DNA of 64,000 nt, from contig NC_073624.1 in assembly GCF_029407905.1 (NCBI RefSeq), positions 1,500,501 to 1,564,500 on the forward strand, read 5' to 3'. Origin of the DNA: Bubalus kerabau. Its lineage: Eukaryota > Chordata > Mammalia > Artiodactyla > Bovidae. Made by a program: the position numbers and the translations under genes. The notes under the pieces are model-generated. The model ran no database searches. It was not told the DNA's origin and was given only the letters and a program-made list of their open reading frames with translations. Below are positions 11,320 through 21,484 of the stretch, in pieces (within the stretch, counting starts at the first letter, position 1; the number at the start of each line of letters is the position of its first letter).

Positions 11320-11620
11320 GCCTTGGGGCTGGCAGGCCGGCCGGGAGCGGTCACCTTCCCGGAGTCGAGTCGCGGCTCCCTGACTGCAGCGGCGGGCGGG
11401 ATGTCCTGCTTCCCACAGGGCCAGCACCGTATCATTCACTCGGTACGGCCAGCACCGTTCTCACGCCACCAACAGCAGCTGCCGGGCGGGCAGGGCAAGA
11501 GGGGCGGAGAGCACACCCGTCGCGTGTATTCATTCGCCGGGCAATTGTCGATTCCCACCCCACTCACTGGGCTGCCCCCACGTGCGGCCTTAAATCCGGA
11601 CAGTCTGAGAACAGAAGCAG
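11320..11620. promoter_or_regulatory. CpG-rich stretch, possible small CpG island
   Basis: CpG dinucleotides are frequent (GGCCGGCCGGGAGCGG, GAGTCGAGTCGCGG, CGTCGCGTG) compared with neighbouring DNA. A 12-bp word GGCCAGCACCGT occurs twice, near 11420 and 11447. No transcript or first exon can be recognised. Confidence 0.3.
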
Positions 11621-11719
11621 GCCTCTGGGGGCCATGTTTGCTGTGCTGAGTGGACGCTCAGGCGCCCGCCGGACCTGCTCTGGATGACCTCAGCGCAGAG
11701 TCCCCAGTCCTCCCTGGGT

Positions 11720-11875
11720 CAGTGGTCCTCCCATTGGCTACATAGCAGGATCCCCCGAGGGCTGTGACTGACATCACCACTGACTGATGTCAGGACGTGC
11801 AGGTGGAGCCTGGGTGTCCACCTCCTTCCCACACTCATGGGGCTTCAGGAGCAGCCACAGCTGAGAACCGTCCTG
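11720..11875 (+). mobile_element. MER5A-like hAT-Charlie MITE
   Basis: The ends resemble MER5A terminal inverted repeats: CAGTGGTCCTCC at 11720 and CTGAGAACCGTCCTG at 11861-11875. Internal landmarks such as TTGGCTACATAGCAGGATC and GAGCAGCCACAGCTGAGAA fit, and the length of about 155 bp fits. It is a non-autonomous, old, inactive DNA element. Confidence 0.6.
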
Positions 11876-12045
11876 CTGGGCAGAGTGCTGGTTCAGCCTT
11901 AGAGGAGGCTGGAGGGGCCTTCATCATTAGAGCACGTGCCTGGATGGGGGGAGGAAGGCCTTACACACACAGAGGCTTCCTCTGACTGGCATGGGGGCTG
12001 CGCGGACGTGCAGATGTCCCTTCAGTATGTCCGTGCTGGAAGAGG

Positions 12046-12548
12046 GAGGGGTGAGTTGGTAGAAGGAAGGATGGACAGATGACAGATGAGTGGATGGACA
12101 GGTGAGTGGACAGAAGATGGATGAGTGGATGGGTGGGTGGATGGATGAGTGAATGGATGGATGAGTGGGTGGATAGAAGATGGACGAGTGGATGGATGGG
12201 TTGATGAATGGATGAGTGGATGGACAAGTAGATGTGTGGGTGGAGGGATGGATGGGTGGATAGATGGATAGATGATTGGATGGATGAAGAGATGATGGAT
12301 GAGTGGATAGACGGGTGGATCGTTGGGTGGATGGATAGATGGATGATGGATGAGTGGATGGACAAGTGGATATGTGGGTGGACTGATGGATGGATGAGTG
12401 GGAGGATGGGTGGACAGGTGGATGGTTGGGTGAATGGCTGGCTGGCTGGCTGGATGATGGATGGATGGATGGATGGGTGGATGGATGGGTGGATAGATCG
12501 GTGAATGGACAGGCAGATGGACGGATGGATGGAAGATGGAGGATGGGA
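12046..12548 (+). repeat. Second GGAT-type tetranucleotide array
   Basis: About 0.5 kb of GGAT/GGGT-rich tetranucleotide repeat, more diverged than the one at 4190-5140. It has many TGGACAGGTGAGTGGA-type interruptions and a CTGGCTGGCTGGCTGG run near 12437. The antisense His-Pro-Ser-rich open frames across it are artefacts. Confidence 0.93.
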
Positions 12549-13190
12549 AATAAATGATCGTCACCCTTTGCTAGAGGACTGTTGAGAAGCGTAAGACAGA
12601 ATCCCTTACCTTACAATACATTATAAAACCTTAACTTTTAAGAATCTGTAAAATCTATGGCTTACAGAGGCAGCAGGGGACACCGCGGTCGGTTTGGAGA
12701 GCGGGAAGGCCAATGACCCCCACTGAGCAGGCGTGTGCTGCTGGCCCGGGACATGGACCGACCCGCAGTAGCCCCGTCCCATCTCCCTCATCCTGACCAC
12801 TGTCCTCACCCTGCTCCCACTGTCCTGAGGAAGAGCCCGCACTCACAGATGCTTGACTGCTGGCTCGAGCTTGTGCAGCCAGGAGATGGAGGGGCTGGAC
12901 CCGAGCTCATCCGTGTCTGGATGCAGGACCAGCATTCCGAACACAGGGGACAAGGGCCCAGGGCTTGGCGGGCGTGAGGAGGCAGAGAAAAGGTGAGACC
13001 CTTCCGGGCCCCGCGAGCACTAGGGGCGGTAGCACCTGAGCAGGGTAAGCAAGCCCTCGCCCGGTGGAAACGAGGACACATCCTGAGAAACGAGGCAGAG
13101 GCGGGCAGGCGCCCCGCCGTGCCCCCGAGTCCCGGCCCCCGCTCCTCGGGGCCTTCCGGTGGACGGAGCTGGAGCCCGTGGGGCTTCTTA
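12549..13190. other. Single-copy DNA, nothing recognised
   Basis: A short AT-rich part (12570-12660, with TACAATACATTATAAAACC) precedes GC-rich sequence with scattered CpG. No repeat or exon recognised. Confidence 0.45.
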
Positions 13191-13194
13191 AATA

Positions 13195-14500
13195 AATGTG
13201 GTTACATTATACATCATTTGAATACTCATTTCTTGCCTTATGCTTTTTTTTTAGTGACTTATTACTTACTGTGTATATTTATTTTAGGCTATGGAAAAGA
13301 TGTTAGACCAAAAGCAAATTTGAGCAGTTTTCTTATTCAGGTTCAAAATGGGTTGCAGAGCAGCAGAGAGAACTCGCAACATGAGCAACGCGCTTGGCCC
13401 AGGAGCTGCTGGTGCAGGGCTGGGTCAGGAAGGAGTTGGTGGTTTGGCGAAGGAGGTGAGAGTCTTAGCGAGGAGCGCGGTGGCCGGCCGTCGGAAGGGG
13501 ACAACGGCCGACTGAGAGCCAACGTCGAGGCTGATTCTCCTACAACTGCATGAGAAGCTGGCCACTCTGTGGTCCCCAGGCATTTGAAGCACGTTGAAAA
13601 GGCGAAAAAGCAAAGTGGGTGACTTTTGAGCCAACCGAAAACCAAAACATCATCGTTTTGCAGTATCGTCTTCTCTTACCCTACAAACACCAAAAAAAAA
13701 AAATTCTCAATCAGATCCTGATGTGCAACAAAATGCGGATTTTATGGCAACTGGTGGCAACCAGCTCAGCGGTTGGATGGAGAAGAAGCTCCAAAGCGCT
13801 TCCCAAAGCCAAACTTGCACCAAAAAAGGTCATGGTCACTGTTTGGTGGTCTGCTGCCCATCTGATCCCCTGCAGCTCTCTGAATCTCAGGGAAACATTA
13901 CATCTGAGAAGTACGCTCAGTAAACCAGTGAGATGCACTGAAAACGGCACGCCTGCAGCAGGCATTCGTCGGCAGCGGGGCGCAGTCCTTTCCCACCACA
14001 GTGCCTGACCCACGTCGCACAACCAACGCTTCAGAAGCTGAGCGAATTGGGCTGCGAAGTTTTGCCTCATCCACCACATTCACCTGACCTCCCGCCAACT
14101 GACTACCACTCCTTCAAGCATCTCAACCACTTTTTGCAGGGAAAACACTTCCGCGACCAACAGGAGGCAGACGGTGCTTTCCTAGAGTTCATCAGGTCTC
14201 CAGGTGCGGATTGGTACACTACAGGAATAAGCAGACTTATTTCTTGTTGGCAAGAATGTGTTGATTATATGCTAAGTCACTTCAGTCGTGTCCGACTCTG
14301 TGCGACCCCATAGACGGCAGCCCACCAGGCTCTGCCGTCCCTGGGATTCTCCAGGCAAGAGTGCTGGCGTGGGGTGCCATTGCCTTCTCTGGTGTTGATT
14401 ATAAGGGTTCCTATTTTGATTAATAAAGGTATGTTTGGGCCTAGTTACAGTGATTTAAAATTCATGGTCTGAAACCACAGGTAGGCTTGAACCAACCTGG
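13195..14500 (+). pseudogene. Mariner (Hsmar1-like) transposon with dead transposase
   Basis: A cut-and-paste mariner whose transposase is readable only by switching between all three frames. The N-terminal DNA-binding part lies near 13290-13553 (ESLSEERGGRPSE). The catalytic core near 13815-13920 shows KVMVTVWWSAAHLI, then in another frame NITSEKYAQ. The C-terminus lies at 14047-14268 (HSPDLPPTDY, HLNHFLQGKHF, LISCWQECVDY). At the place of the family's HDNARPH motif the sequence reads HHSA then a stop, so a catalytic aspartate is lost. The right inverted repeat survives weakly (TTGAACCAACCTGG, ending at 14500). The left one is not visible. A BovA SINE splits the 3' part. Confidence 0.9.
14269..14392 (-). 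repeat. BovA SINE inserted in the mariner
   Basis: A single BovA unit on the minus strand (TCAGTCGTGTCCGACTCTG to GGGGTGCCATTGCCTTCTC). It is flanked by a perfect 10-bp target duplication, TGTTGATTAT, at 14259-14268 and 14393-14402. Removing it restores the mariner codons around the terminal CVDY, so the SINE arrived later. Confidence 0.95.
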
Positions 14501-14734
14501 ACAGAAGAGCTGCCTGACCAAGCCCAGGCTCCACTCTGACCCCCAGTCTCCTTGTCTGCAAAGCAGAGAAGACACTGACTCTCCATGCAGCAATCCCCTT
14601 GGAAAGCGGATCCCTTCCTGGAAGGGGTCGGGACACACACTCCTCCTCCAGGACCCCGGCTCGCTCCTGGACCAGCATTAGAGAGGAAAGGAGGGTTTAG
14701 AGCAAGGAGAGTGCCTGTAGGCTATAGTTCTGCA

Positions 14735-15005
14735 TAACGTCAGGATGCATTCGTCCAGATCCACAGGACATCCAACACCAGGCGTGAACTGTGATGTAAG
14801 CCATGGGCTTTGGGCGATGAAGACATGTCAGTGGAGGCTCTCCAGTTGTAAGAAACATCCCGTCTGGAGGCGGATGTTAGTGGGATAGTGGGGGAGGCTG
14901 GGCATGCAGGTGGAGGCGTACGTGGGAATTGTGTGCACCTTCCACTCGATTTTGTCTTAAACCTAAAATTGCTCTAAAAAGTAAAGTCTTAATTACAAAA
15001 AAGAG
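14735..15005 (+). repeat. L1M (L1MB-like) 3' UTR end
   Basis: Landmarks in order: CATGGGCTTTGGGCGATGA, ATGTCAGTGGAGGCTC, CCAGTTGTAAGAAACAT, GATAGTGGGGGAGGCTG, then AACCTAAAATTGCTCTAAAA and an A-rich tail. This is the typical 3' end of an old mammalian L1, 5'-truncated. Confidence 0.78.
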
Positions 15006-15897
15006 GATGAAGGGGAGGAGGAGGAGGGAGACTGGCAGGGCAGGTGGGTGCACCATCCCCAGCCTCTCCCCGCCCAGGAGGCAGTGGGGAGAGTGGCCAG
15101 CACGGGCGAAGCCGCAGCGGGGACCCAGCCCAGGGAGCCAGGAGGGGACACACACTGGGCTCCTGTCCCCCCAGCCAGCCACACCAGCTGGTCCCTGAGA
15201 CCACCAGCTACATTTCCAGCCTGAGCTGATCAAATAAGCTCCTGGGGTTTGTACATAAGTCTCCAGGCTGAGAATGCCAACGTGGGTTCGATTCTGTGTG
15301 CTTTCTGCAGCGCTGACCATGACTCTGTAAATCTGCAAAGTGCGTGTCTTTAATCTGCGTAATTAAATGCGGAGTTATCTGCAAATGAAACGCTTAAACC
15401 CAGCAAAGCTGCTGCAGTGTCCCAAGGCTGAATCTCTGGAAGCAGGTCTTGGCTGAGCATCTTCTCCACCTGCCCCTCCTCCGTGACGGCTGCTGGAGGA
15501 ACAGGAGCGGGATGGGAGCCCCGAGGCCCCGCTCTGGGGGTGTGTCACCCCCAGCTTTGGCAAGGGAGCTTGCTGTGGTGGGGGCGGCGGCAGGCGGCTC
15601 AGCTGGCTCCCCAGCAATGCTCCAGGCAGGCAGGTGCTCAGGGGGTGGGAGCTGAAGTGTCGCATAAGGTGATGCTTGGAGCACCGTTGCTGGGATGAAG
15701 GGTTGATGGCAGAGGATACGTAAGTGATGGCTCCTTACAATCCTCCCTCCTCCGTCCCTTCCTCAGAGCGGGGCCGGGAGCAGGCAGAGCCTGGAAGAAG
15801 CGCAAGGAGGAGCTGGCGTCGGTGGGGGACATGCTGGGTCGGGGTCCAGGTCCGTCCGCATGTCTCCCTGGACAGTGTTTGCGGATGGAGGGTGCGT
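15006..15897. other. Mostly GC-rich DNA with a small AT-rich core
   Basis: No repeat or exon recognised. At 15325-15405 an AT-richer patch has TCTTTAATCTGCGTAATTAAATGC and GTTATCTGCAAATGAAACGC, including an octamer-like ATCTGCAAAT and TAATTA. This is a weak candidate regulatory patch. Confidence 0.4.
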
Positions 15898-16065
15898 ACG
15901 TGTGTGTGTGTCTGTGAGGGACACGCTGTTGGTGCAGGTTTTGTGTGCATCTGCACAGGTGTGTGTACCTGTGTGCAGGTGTGTGTCACCGTGTACAGAT
16001 GTGTGCAGGTGTGTGTGTCTGTGGATCTGTATGCAGGTGGATGTGTGTCTGTGAGCAGCTGAGTG
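15898..16065 (+). repeat. GT-rich degenerate microsatellite
   Basis: Irregular GTGTGTGT runs alternate with GCAGGTGTGTGT and GTGTACAGATGTGTGC words over about 170 bp. The short Cys/Val-rich frames over it are artefacts. Confidence 0.85.
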
Positions 16066-16920
16066 TGTGTTCAGGGAACTGGCCCCAGGAAGCCTGAGCG
16101 CACCGGTCCAGGGGACACATTATTAGCTGCATTGTCCAGCAGTCACTCACCTGAGCGCGAGCTCCCAGGTAGACTGTCAGGCAGAGCCCACAGGCGCCAA
16201 TGGTCAGTGGAGGCTGACGGTGGGCCGTCTGTGGTGTGACAGGGCTGTGTCAGTGACAAAGGTCCTCCTCCAGCGACGTCACTGGAGCATTTAAGGTGAA
16301 AAACTATGGCCCTGATACCAGCCTTAAAAGCCATATGAATAATAAAAACAGTAACTGCAGCGGAGTTCACCACAACAGAGATAGTAGTAATGCAGCCCCT
16401 GGCAAATCCAGGCAAATGGTGTTTGTGTATTGACTGTACTATTCTTGCAACCTTTCACTAAGCGTGAAGCCTTTTCAATATCATACATTAAGTGGTGAAA
16501 GTGATTTCACAGAGAAACAAAACAGGTGAAAGCTGGACATGGTCTTCACGGCAGGGCCATGTTTGTGACCACACAGAACAGAATAGGAGACTCGGAATCC
16601 ATAAACGACAAGGGACTGGCCCGGTAATTGATACAACCAGTAGAAAGACACTAGTGAGTACACAGAGGATTTAGATAATCCAATTAGAGGGCGCACAGTG
16701 GAAGACGTATGTACCATTTTACACCAAGACACGCAGACGACAGATCCCTCTGGACACACCAGAAACAGCACGTGTGCAAGCATTGGCAACGAAGCAGACC
16801 ACAAAGAGCCGCCCAGATGCCCAAGAACCCGCGCTGTGCAGATCATCCTTTTGGCCAAAGAATAATAAAATCAGAAACTATTGATTTCGAAGTATCATTG
16901 AAACCTAAACAGCATGGAAC
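16066..16920. other. Single-copy DNA with a possible L1 tail
   Basis: At 16425-16490 the string GTACTATTCTTGCAACCTTT followed by an A/T-rich end resembles an L1M 3' terminus, but it is short. The rest (16490-16920) is AT-moderate with no recognised family. Confidence 0.35.
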
Positions 16921-17240
16921 TCTGTGTGTGTGTGTGAGTGTGTGTGTGAGTGTGTGTGTGAGAGAGTGTCTGAGTGAGTGTCTGAGTGTGTGTGTGTGTG
17001 AGTGTGTGTGTGTGTGTGAGTGTGTGTATGAGTGTGTGAGTGTGTGTGTGAGTGTGTGTGTGAGTGTGAGTGTGTGTGAGAAAGTGTGTGTGTGAGTGTG
17101 TGAGTGAGTGTGTGTGTGAGTGTGTGTGAGTGTGTGAGTGTGTGTGTGAGTGTGTGTGTGAGTGTGAGTGTGTGTGTGAGAAAGTGTGTGTGTGAGTGTG
17201 TGAGTGTGTGTGAGTGTGTGTGAGTGTGTGTGTGTGTGTC
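16921..17240 (+). repeat. TG/GAGTG microsatellite array
   Basis: About 320 bp of GTGTGTGTGAGTGTGTG-type repeat. A rare variant, GAGAAAG, occurs at 17078 and again at 17178, exactly 100 bp apart within matching context, so a roughly 100-bp block was duplicated. The array joins directly to the 3' end of a minus-strand BOV-A2 SINE, whose tail is its likely origin. Confidence 0.92.
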
Positions 17241-17505
17241 AGTCACTCAGTTGTGTCCAGCTCTCTGTGACCCCACGGACTGCAGCTCGTCAGGCTCCTC
17301 TGTCCATGGAACTCTCCAGCCGAGAAGACCAACGGGGTTGCGAGCTCTTTATCCAACGTGAATTTTAGTAGTAGTGGTTTTTACTCACAAAACTGTGTCT
17401 GAGTCTTGTGACCCCACAGACTGTAGCCCTCCGGGTTCCTCTGTCCACGGGATTCTCCAGGCAAGAACACTGGAGTGGGTTGCCATTTCCTTCTCCATGG
17501 AACTC
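17241..17505 (-). repeat. BOV-A2-like dimeric SINE
   Basis: Two BovA units on the minus strand at about 17241-17345 and 17385-17500, each with GTGACCCCAC(G/A)GACTG and CTCTGTCCA. The internal linker is diverged. The tail end merges with the TG array on the left. Confidence 0.85.
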
Positions 17506-17627
17506 AGTAAATGTGGGTAAAAACACAATCAGGTTGAAATTACAAAGAATTTCTAATGAAACTTTGCATTCCCTTCTGGGGCATGGCTAAAGCATAATTA
17601 GGAATTTGATTTTAAATATAGTTATCA

Positions 17628-17962
17628 AGGGGCTTCCTGGTGGCTCCATGATGAAGAATCTGCCTGCCAATGCAGGAGACACAGGTTCAGTCCCTGATTC
17701 AGGATGATCCCACGTGCTGTGAAGCAGCTAAGCCCGTGGACACAGCTACGGAGCCTGCGTTCTAGAGCCTGGGGGCTGAAATGACTGGAGCCCTCGTGCC
17801 TTAGAGCTGTGCTCCTCAACAAGAGAAGCCCCCACAGTGAGACACCGACTCGCTGCAACTCGAGAGTGGCCCCTGCTCCCCGTAACTAGAGAAAGGACAA
17901 GGGCAGCAACAAAGACCCAGCACGGCCAAAAACAAACAAATAAAATTAAAACAAATAAATTA
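17628..17962 (+). repeat. CHR-type cetartiodactyl tRNA SINE
   Basis: A tRNA-like head (GGCTTCCTGGTGGCTCCATG, CTGCCTGCCAATGCAGGAG, GTTCAGTCCCTGATTC) is followed by the long CHR body: CAGCTAAGCCCGTGGACAC, AACAAGAGAAGCCCCCAC, GACCCAGCACGGCCAAAAAC. It ends in an A-rich AAATAAAATTAAAAC tail. Nearly full length, moderately diverged. Confidence 0.9.
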
Positions 17963-18239
17963 ATATGCAGACCGGGGGAACAGAGGCTAAGTCTTCAAGT
18001 CCGGAGGTTAGGAGAAAACAAAGCAAGTGTCCCTCCCTTCCTTTGCCTTGAAGGAAAGAAGGGAATAGTAAGACAAAGCCCAGCCAGCAGCAGCGCTGAG
18101 CCCAGTAAGAGGAAAAAGCAAAGGCTGGATGTCTGCAGGTACTTATAAAGCAGGAAACTTTGGTCAAGACTAAGGTGAGAAAAAGGAGAGAAGCAACAAA
18201 ATTCAGAAGAAGAGGGGGTGACTACAAACATCACAGGAG

Positions 18240-18565
18240 CTTTTCCGTTCTCACTTCTCGCTGCTGCTTGAAGTTCCTGCTCGCCGCACCTTGTCACCAT
18301 GCCACGCAAAACTGAGGAAATCAAGAGCCTTCTGCTCACAGCCGGGTGAAAGCATGCCAGATCTGTCAAGATCAAGAAAAGTAAGGATGACGTGAAGTTT
18401 AAAGCTCGATGCAGCAGATGCCTTTACACCTTGGTCATCACAGGCAAAGAGAAGGCGGAGACGCGGACGTGGTCCCTGCCTCCTGGTTTGGCAGAGAAGG
18501 AGCTGAAATGAACCATGCTCACTGATTGGAACTGTACTAAAATATTTTAAATTCTCAAAAAAGAA
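18240..18565 (+). pseudogene. RPL38: Processed pseudogene of ribosomal protein L38
   Basis: A retrocopy of the mRNA for RPL38, a 70-residue protein of the large ribosomal subunit. The frame runs from ATG at 18299 to TGA at 18509-18511, exactly 70 codons plus stop, with no indel and no intron. Recognisable parts are MPRKTEEIK, SVKIKKSKDDVKFKARCSR, YTLVITGKEKAE and SLPPGLAEKELK. Codon 17, normally arginine, is TGA (18347-18349), a typical CpG decay, so no full protein can be made. About 55 bp of pyrimidine-rich 5' leader and a short 3' UTR are also copied, ending in AAAAAAGAAAAAACC near 18557-18571. I saw no clear target-site duplication. Several missense changes suggest a neutral, fairly old copy. 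Confidence 0.95.
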
Positions 18566-18571
18566 AAAACC

Positions 18572-18884
18572 AAGCACAAAGCAGGTAACACGCTATTTCT
18601 CCTAAAAGCTCTGTGTTAATGACTTGGAAAACATAGATAAAATATATATATTTTTGGAAAATCTGAAAATGCCAAACTTGAACCAAGGAGAAAGGAAGAT
18701 TTGACTAGGAGAGGGGTCACTAAAGTCACCCCGAGGGGAGGCTCCAGGCCTGCGTGGCAGTCAGTGTTAACAGCCGCGGTGAAGGGCATCGTCACCCTTC
18801 CCGGGAAAATAAGCTAATAACCAGCTTTGGAGCTTCACCTGGTTTCCAGACTGGACAATTACATTGTGGGGTAACACAATTTTA
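18572..18884. other. AT-moderate DNA, nothing recognised
   Basis: Contains a short TATATATA run near 18640; no repeat family or exon recognised. Confidence 0.4.
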
Positions 18885-19290
18885 AGCCTGTTTTATTTAT
18901 AACCATAGATGCAAAAGTCATAAACAAGTTGTTACTGAAATTCATGTCCATGTTGGAAAAAACTATCCAATATGATTATGATTTTCCCTTGAATGTGAGC
19001 ATGTCTCAAGACTAGAAAATCTAACCATGAGATTCCACCAATTCAATGGATTAAAAGATAAGATTTATGTGACTACAAGGAGAGATGTAGAAAAATGTTT
19101 AGGGTAAGAAAACCAAAAACCCAACACTGTTCAGATTTAAAAAAAAAAAATCTATCAGAAGATTAGTAACTAAAGGGAATTCTCTTGGTTAAGACCATAT
19201 AATAAAAACCTACGGTAAATACTATGCTTAAAAGAAATTGAAAATGGATTTCCGGTTAAATCAGAGTAAAGAGAAAGCTTTCCCCGTAGC
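18885..19290 (+). repeat. Degraded L1 ORF2 fragment (reverse transcriptase region)
   Basis: The DNA can be read as decayed L1 ORF2. One part resembles the NIDAKV(I/L)NK stretch near 18903-18930. Another is a run at 19165-19270 (GTAACTAAAGGGAATTCTC, AAAACCTACGGTAAATAC, TTAAAAGAAATTGAAAATGG) that follows the L1 segment downstream of the catalytic core. Many stops and indels are present. It is old and unattached to a 5' end. Confidence 0.6.
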
Positions 19291-20069
19291 ATGAGCATTG
19301 CTTGTGGCCTCAGCGAGCTTGGCCGTGGACGGATGGGCGTGGGGTACAGTGGTTCTTATAGAGAGATGATCATGTGCATAGAAATCCAAACAGAGACAGA
19401 GGTGAAAGCCTGGCACTAATCAAAGCACTTGGAAGGCTTCTCAGATGCAAGGTCAACTTAGCATCACTTAGCTGTGGACCTCAGTGGGAGCAATACCCAA
19501 CTACAGTGTTGATCCTAAAAAGAAGTGTAATTTACTAAAATGACAACCCATTTTAGATAAACTAGTCCAACAAAGAACACACAAGATCTTTTGAAGGTTT
19601 TTTAAAGATTTCATTAAAGTGTATAAAATACATCCAACATGGTCTCATTCAAAATTTCATGTGGCTTATTTGGAGATGAGATTCTACAAAATGGTTCAAA
19701 ATCATTCCAAAATACACATGAAACCGGCACAACTCTTATAAACTCTAGTCAACTCTAATAAAATAACTGCCAGCACAGGCAACTTGCTTGCCTCAGGGGT
19801 GTTATGACTCATGAAAAAGTCACACAAATAATTTGATGGACAAAAGCCGAGTGGCTGGACAGAGGAATGGGCAGCTGAGGCAGGAAGAGAGGACAGATCA
19901 GTCAGGTCTGGATGTGGATGGGCCCCTGGCATAAGGTAGAAGTGGGGACTGATGGCTGGTGACCACTCGAAAAGTTCTCAGCCACAGGAAATGTCCAGCA
20001 GGTGCTGAAATGAGAAAGACAAAAAATGCTGAGTAAGGCTAAGCAGCAAAGAGACCTTTCCTACAGGAT
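19291..20069. other. AT-rich DNA, possibly more L1 remnant
   Basis: Fragments such as AATCATTCCAAAATACACATG near 19702 could be very old L1 ORF2, consistent with L1 remnants on both sides. No single stretch is diagnostic. Confidence 0.3.
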
Positions 20070-20235
20070 GGATGAGATTGCAAACTGGGACAAAGACCTT
20101 AAAAATAAATAATATAGCCTACAAAGGCTACAGTTAGGGCCAGCCCATGACTCAGCAATTTTAGACCTAGAGATACAGTCGGCAGAAATGCATGCACTGG
20201 GAGCAGGAAAAGATGCTGATCCTTATATTTGCCTC
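20070..20235 (+). repeat. L1M 3' region fragment
   Basis: GACTCAGCAATTTTAGACC, a CTAGAGATACAG segment and GGCAGAAATGCATGCACTGG in this order match the L1 stretch that encodes and follows the ORF2 C-terminus (ACCCAGCAATTCCACTTCTA and AGAAATGCATGC in many copies). Diverged. Confidence 0.5.
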
Positions 20236-20445
20236 AGGGTCCAACATGGCTGCTGGTGCTCCACCCATCACATTAACTTTCCCAGAAGAAAGGGACTTTC
20301 CATAATCCTACCCTACACTCCTGTTACCACTTTACTGGCTGGAACCCAGTCACCTGGCCTTGACTATCTGCAAAGTAGGCTGGGAGTGTAGCCCCATAAA
20401 GGAGTGCAGGGCAATCCTACATAAAACCTCAGATCTATGGAAGGT

Positions 20446-20690
20446 TGTCCAGTTGCTCAATCATGTCATTCTCTTTATGACCCCATGGACTGCAGCACAC
20501 CAGGTTTTCCTGTTCTTCACCATCTCCCGGAGTTTGTTCAGCTTCAGCATCGGTCCTTCCAATGAATATTCACGACTGATTTCCTTTAGGATGGCCTGGT
20601 TGTATTTCCTTGCAGTACAAGGGAATTTCAAGAGTCTTCTCCAACACCACAGTTTGAAGGCATTAATTCTTAGGCACCTTCTCCCTGCAG
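20446..20690 (-). repeat. BovB 3' end fragment
   Basis: On the minus strand this encodes decayed BovB ORF2 C-terminus (AFKLWCWRRLLKFPCTARK, NQAILKEI). Its BovA-like end is at the left (GACCCCATGGACTGCAGC). An internal deletion removed the usual segment between EGPMLKL and the linker that follows. Inactive. Confidence 0.88.
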
Positions 20691-20699
20691 CCCTTCCTT

Positions 20700-21005
20700 C
20701 CTGCCTCCCAGGAACTCTTATGTCCACTTGTCCAGAATGCTCTGTCCTTTCAATGCCCTTGAAGTTGCAAGTTGATCCTGCTTCCTGGAAAGACTTATTG
20801 CCCAACATTCCTTTTGTGAACTCCTACTTTACCCTCAACACCCACCTCACAGAGTCCTTAATTATTCCTCTGCATACACAGCTGTCCCCCAACTAGAATG
20901 GGACCTTCTCAAGGGTAGATACCAGTCTCATTGGGTCTGAATCTCTTCTGTGGGGCACACGTGGATACAGTCTGATAGTGGTTGAATTAATAAATGTTTG
21001 CTTTC
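20700..21005 (+). repeat. L2 LINE 3' end
   Basis: The order GGAATGCTCT-like, TTGTGAACTCCTACTTTACC, CACAGAGTCCTTAATTATTCC, CCCCCAACTAGAATGGGACC, CTTCTCAAGGGTAG and GAATTAATAAATGTTTG is that of the L2 3' UTR. This is a mammal-wide repeat and long dead. Confidence 0.6.
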
Positions 21006-21484
21006 TAAAGTTTAAGCCTTCCCTTTTCGCCAGGGAAGTTCTGGCTTTGACGTCAGTGGGATGAAACGCAGTTGCCATTTCCTGTGAATTGGTTCCTGTG
21101 GTCTCAGCAAGTCTCCCCTCCTTTCCAGGACGCCCCCGTCCACTCTGCTTTCTGTGTCCTGGTGGGGCTTCCTGGGGTGGGGCTGGTCTCCTGGGAGTGA
21201 GGACAAACCTGCCTGCTTCCTAATGGGGTGCCCACGCCTCCCAAGCATCTTCCAGGGAAATCACCCCTAGTCTCAGAAACAAAGTCCAGTGCTGCCGACC
21301 TGGGGGGTTGGCTGCCAGGGGCTGCTGGGCAGCTCTCTCTCTCCCGAGACCCCGGGCACATCCCGGCCAGGCTGCCTCTGCAGGGGGTGCAGCTTGTGCA
21401 CCTGAACCCAGGAGAGTCTAGATCGAGGCGTGTGCTCCAAATGGGAAACGCACCCCGAGTTCAGAGACACCACAAAAAAGCTGG
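21006..21484. other. GC-rich single-copy DNA, nothing recognised
   Basis: No repeat or exon recognised. Open frames on the minus strand (21012-21361) have no domain. Confidence 0.5.

Noticed and set aside
11961..12564. 134- and 180-codon antisense frames of the same composition
   Set aside because: Same artefact over the second GGAT array.
16905..17246. Antisense His-Thr-Ser repeat frame
   Set aside because: Translation of the TG/GAGTG microsatellite.
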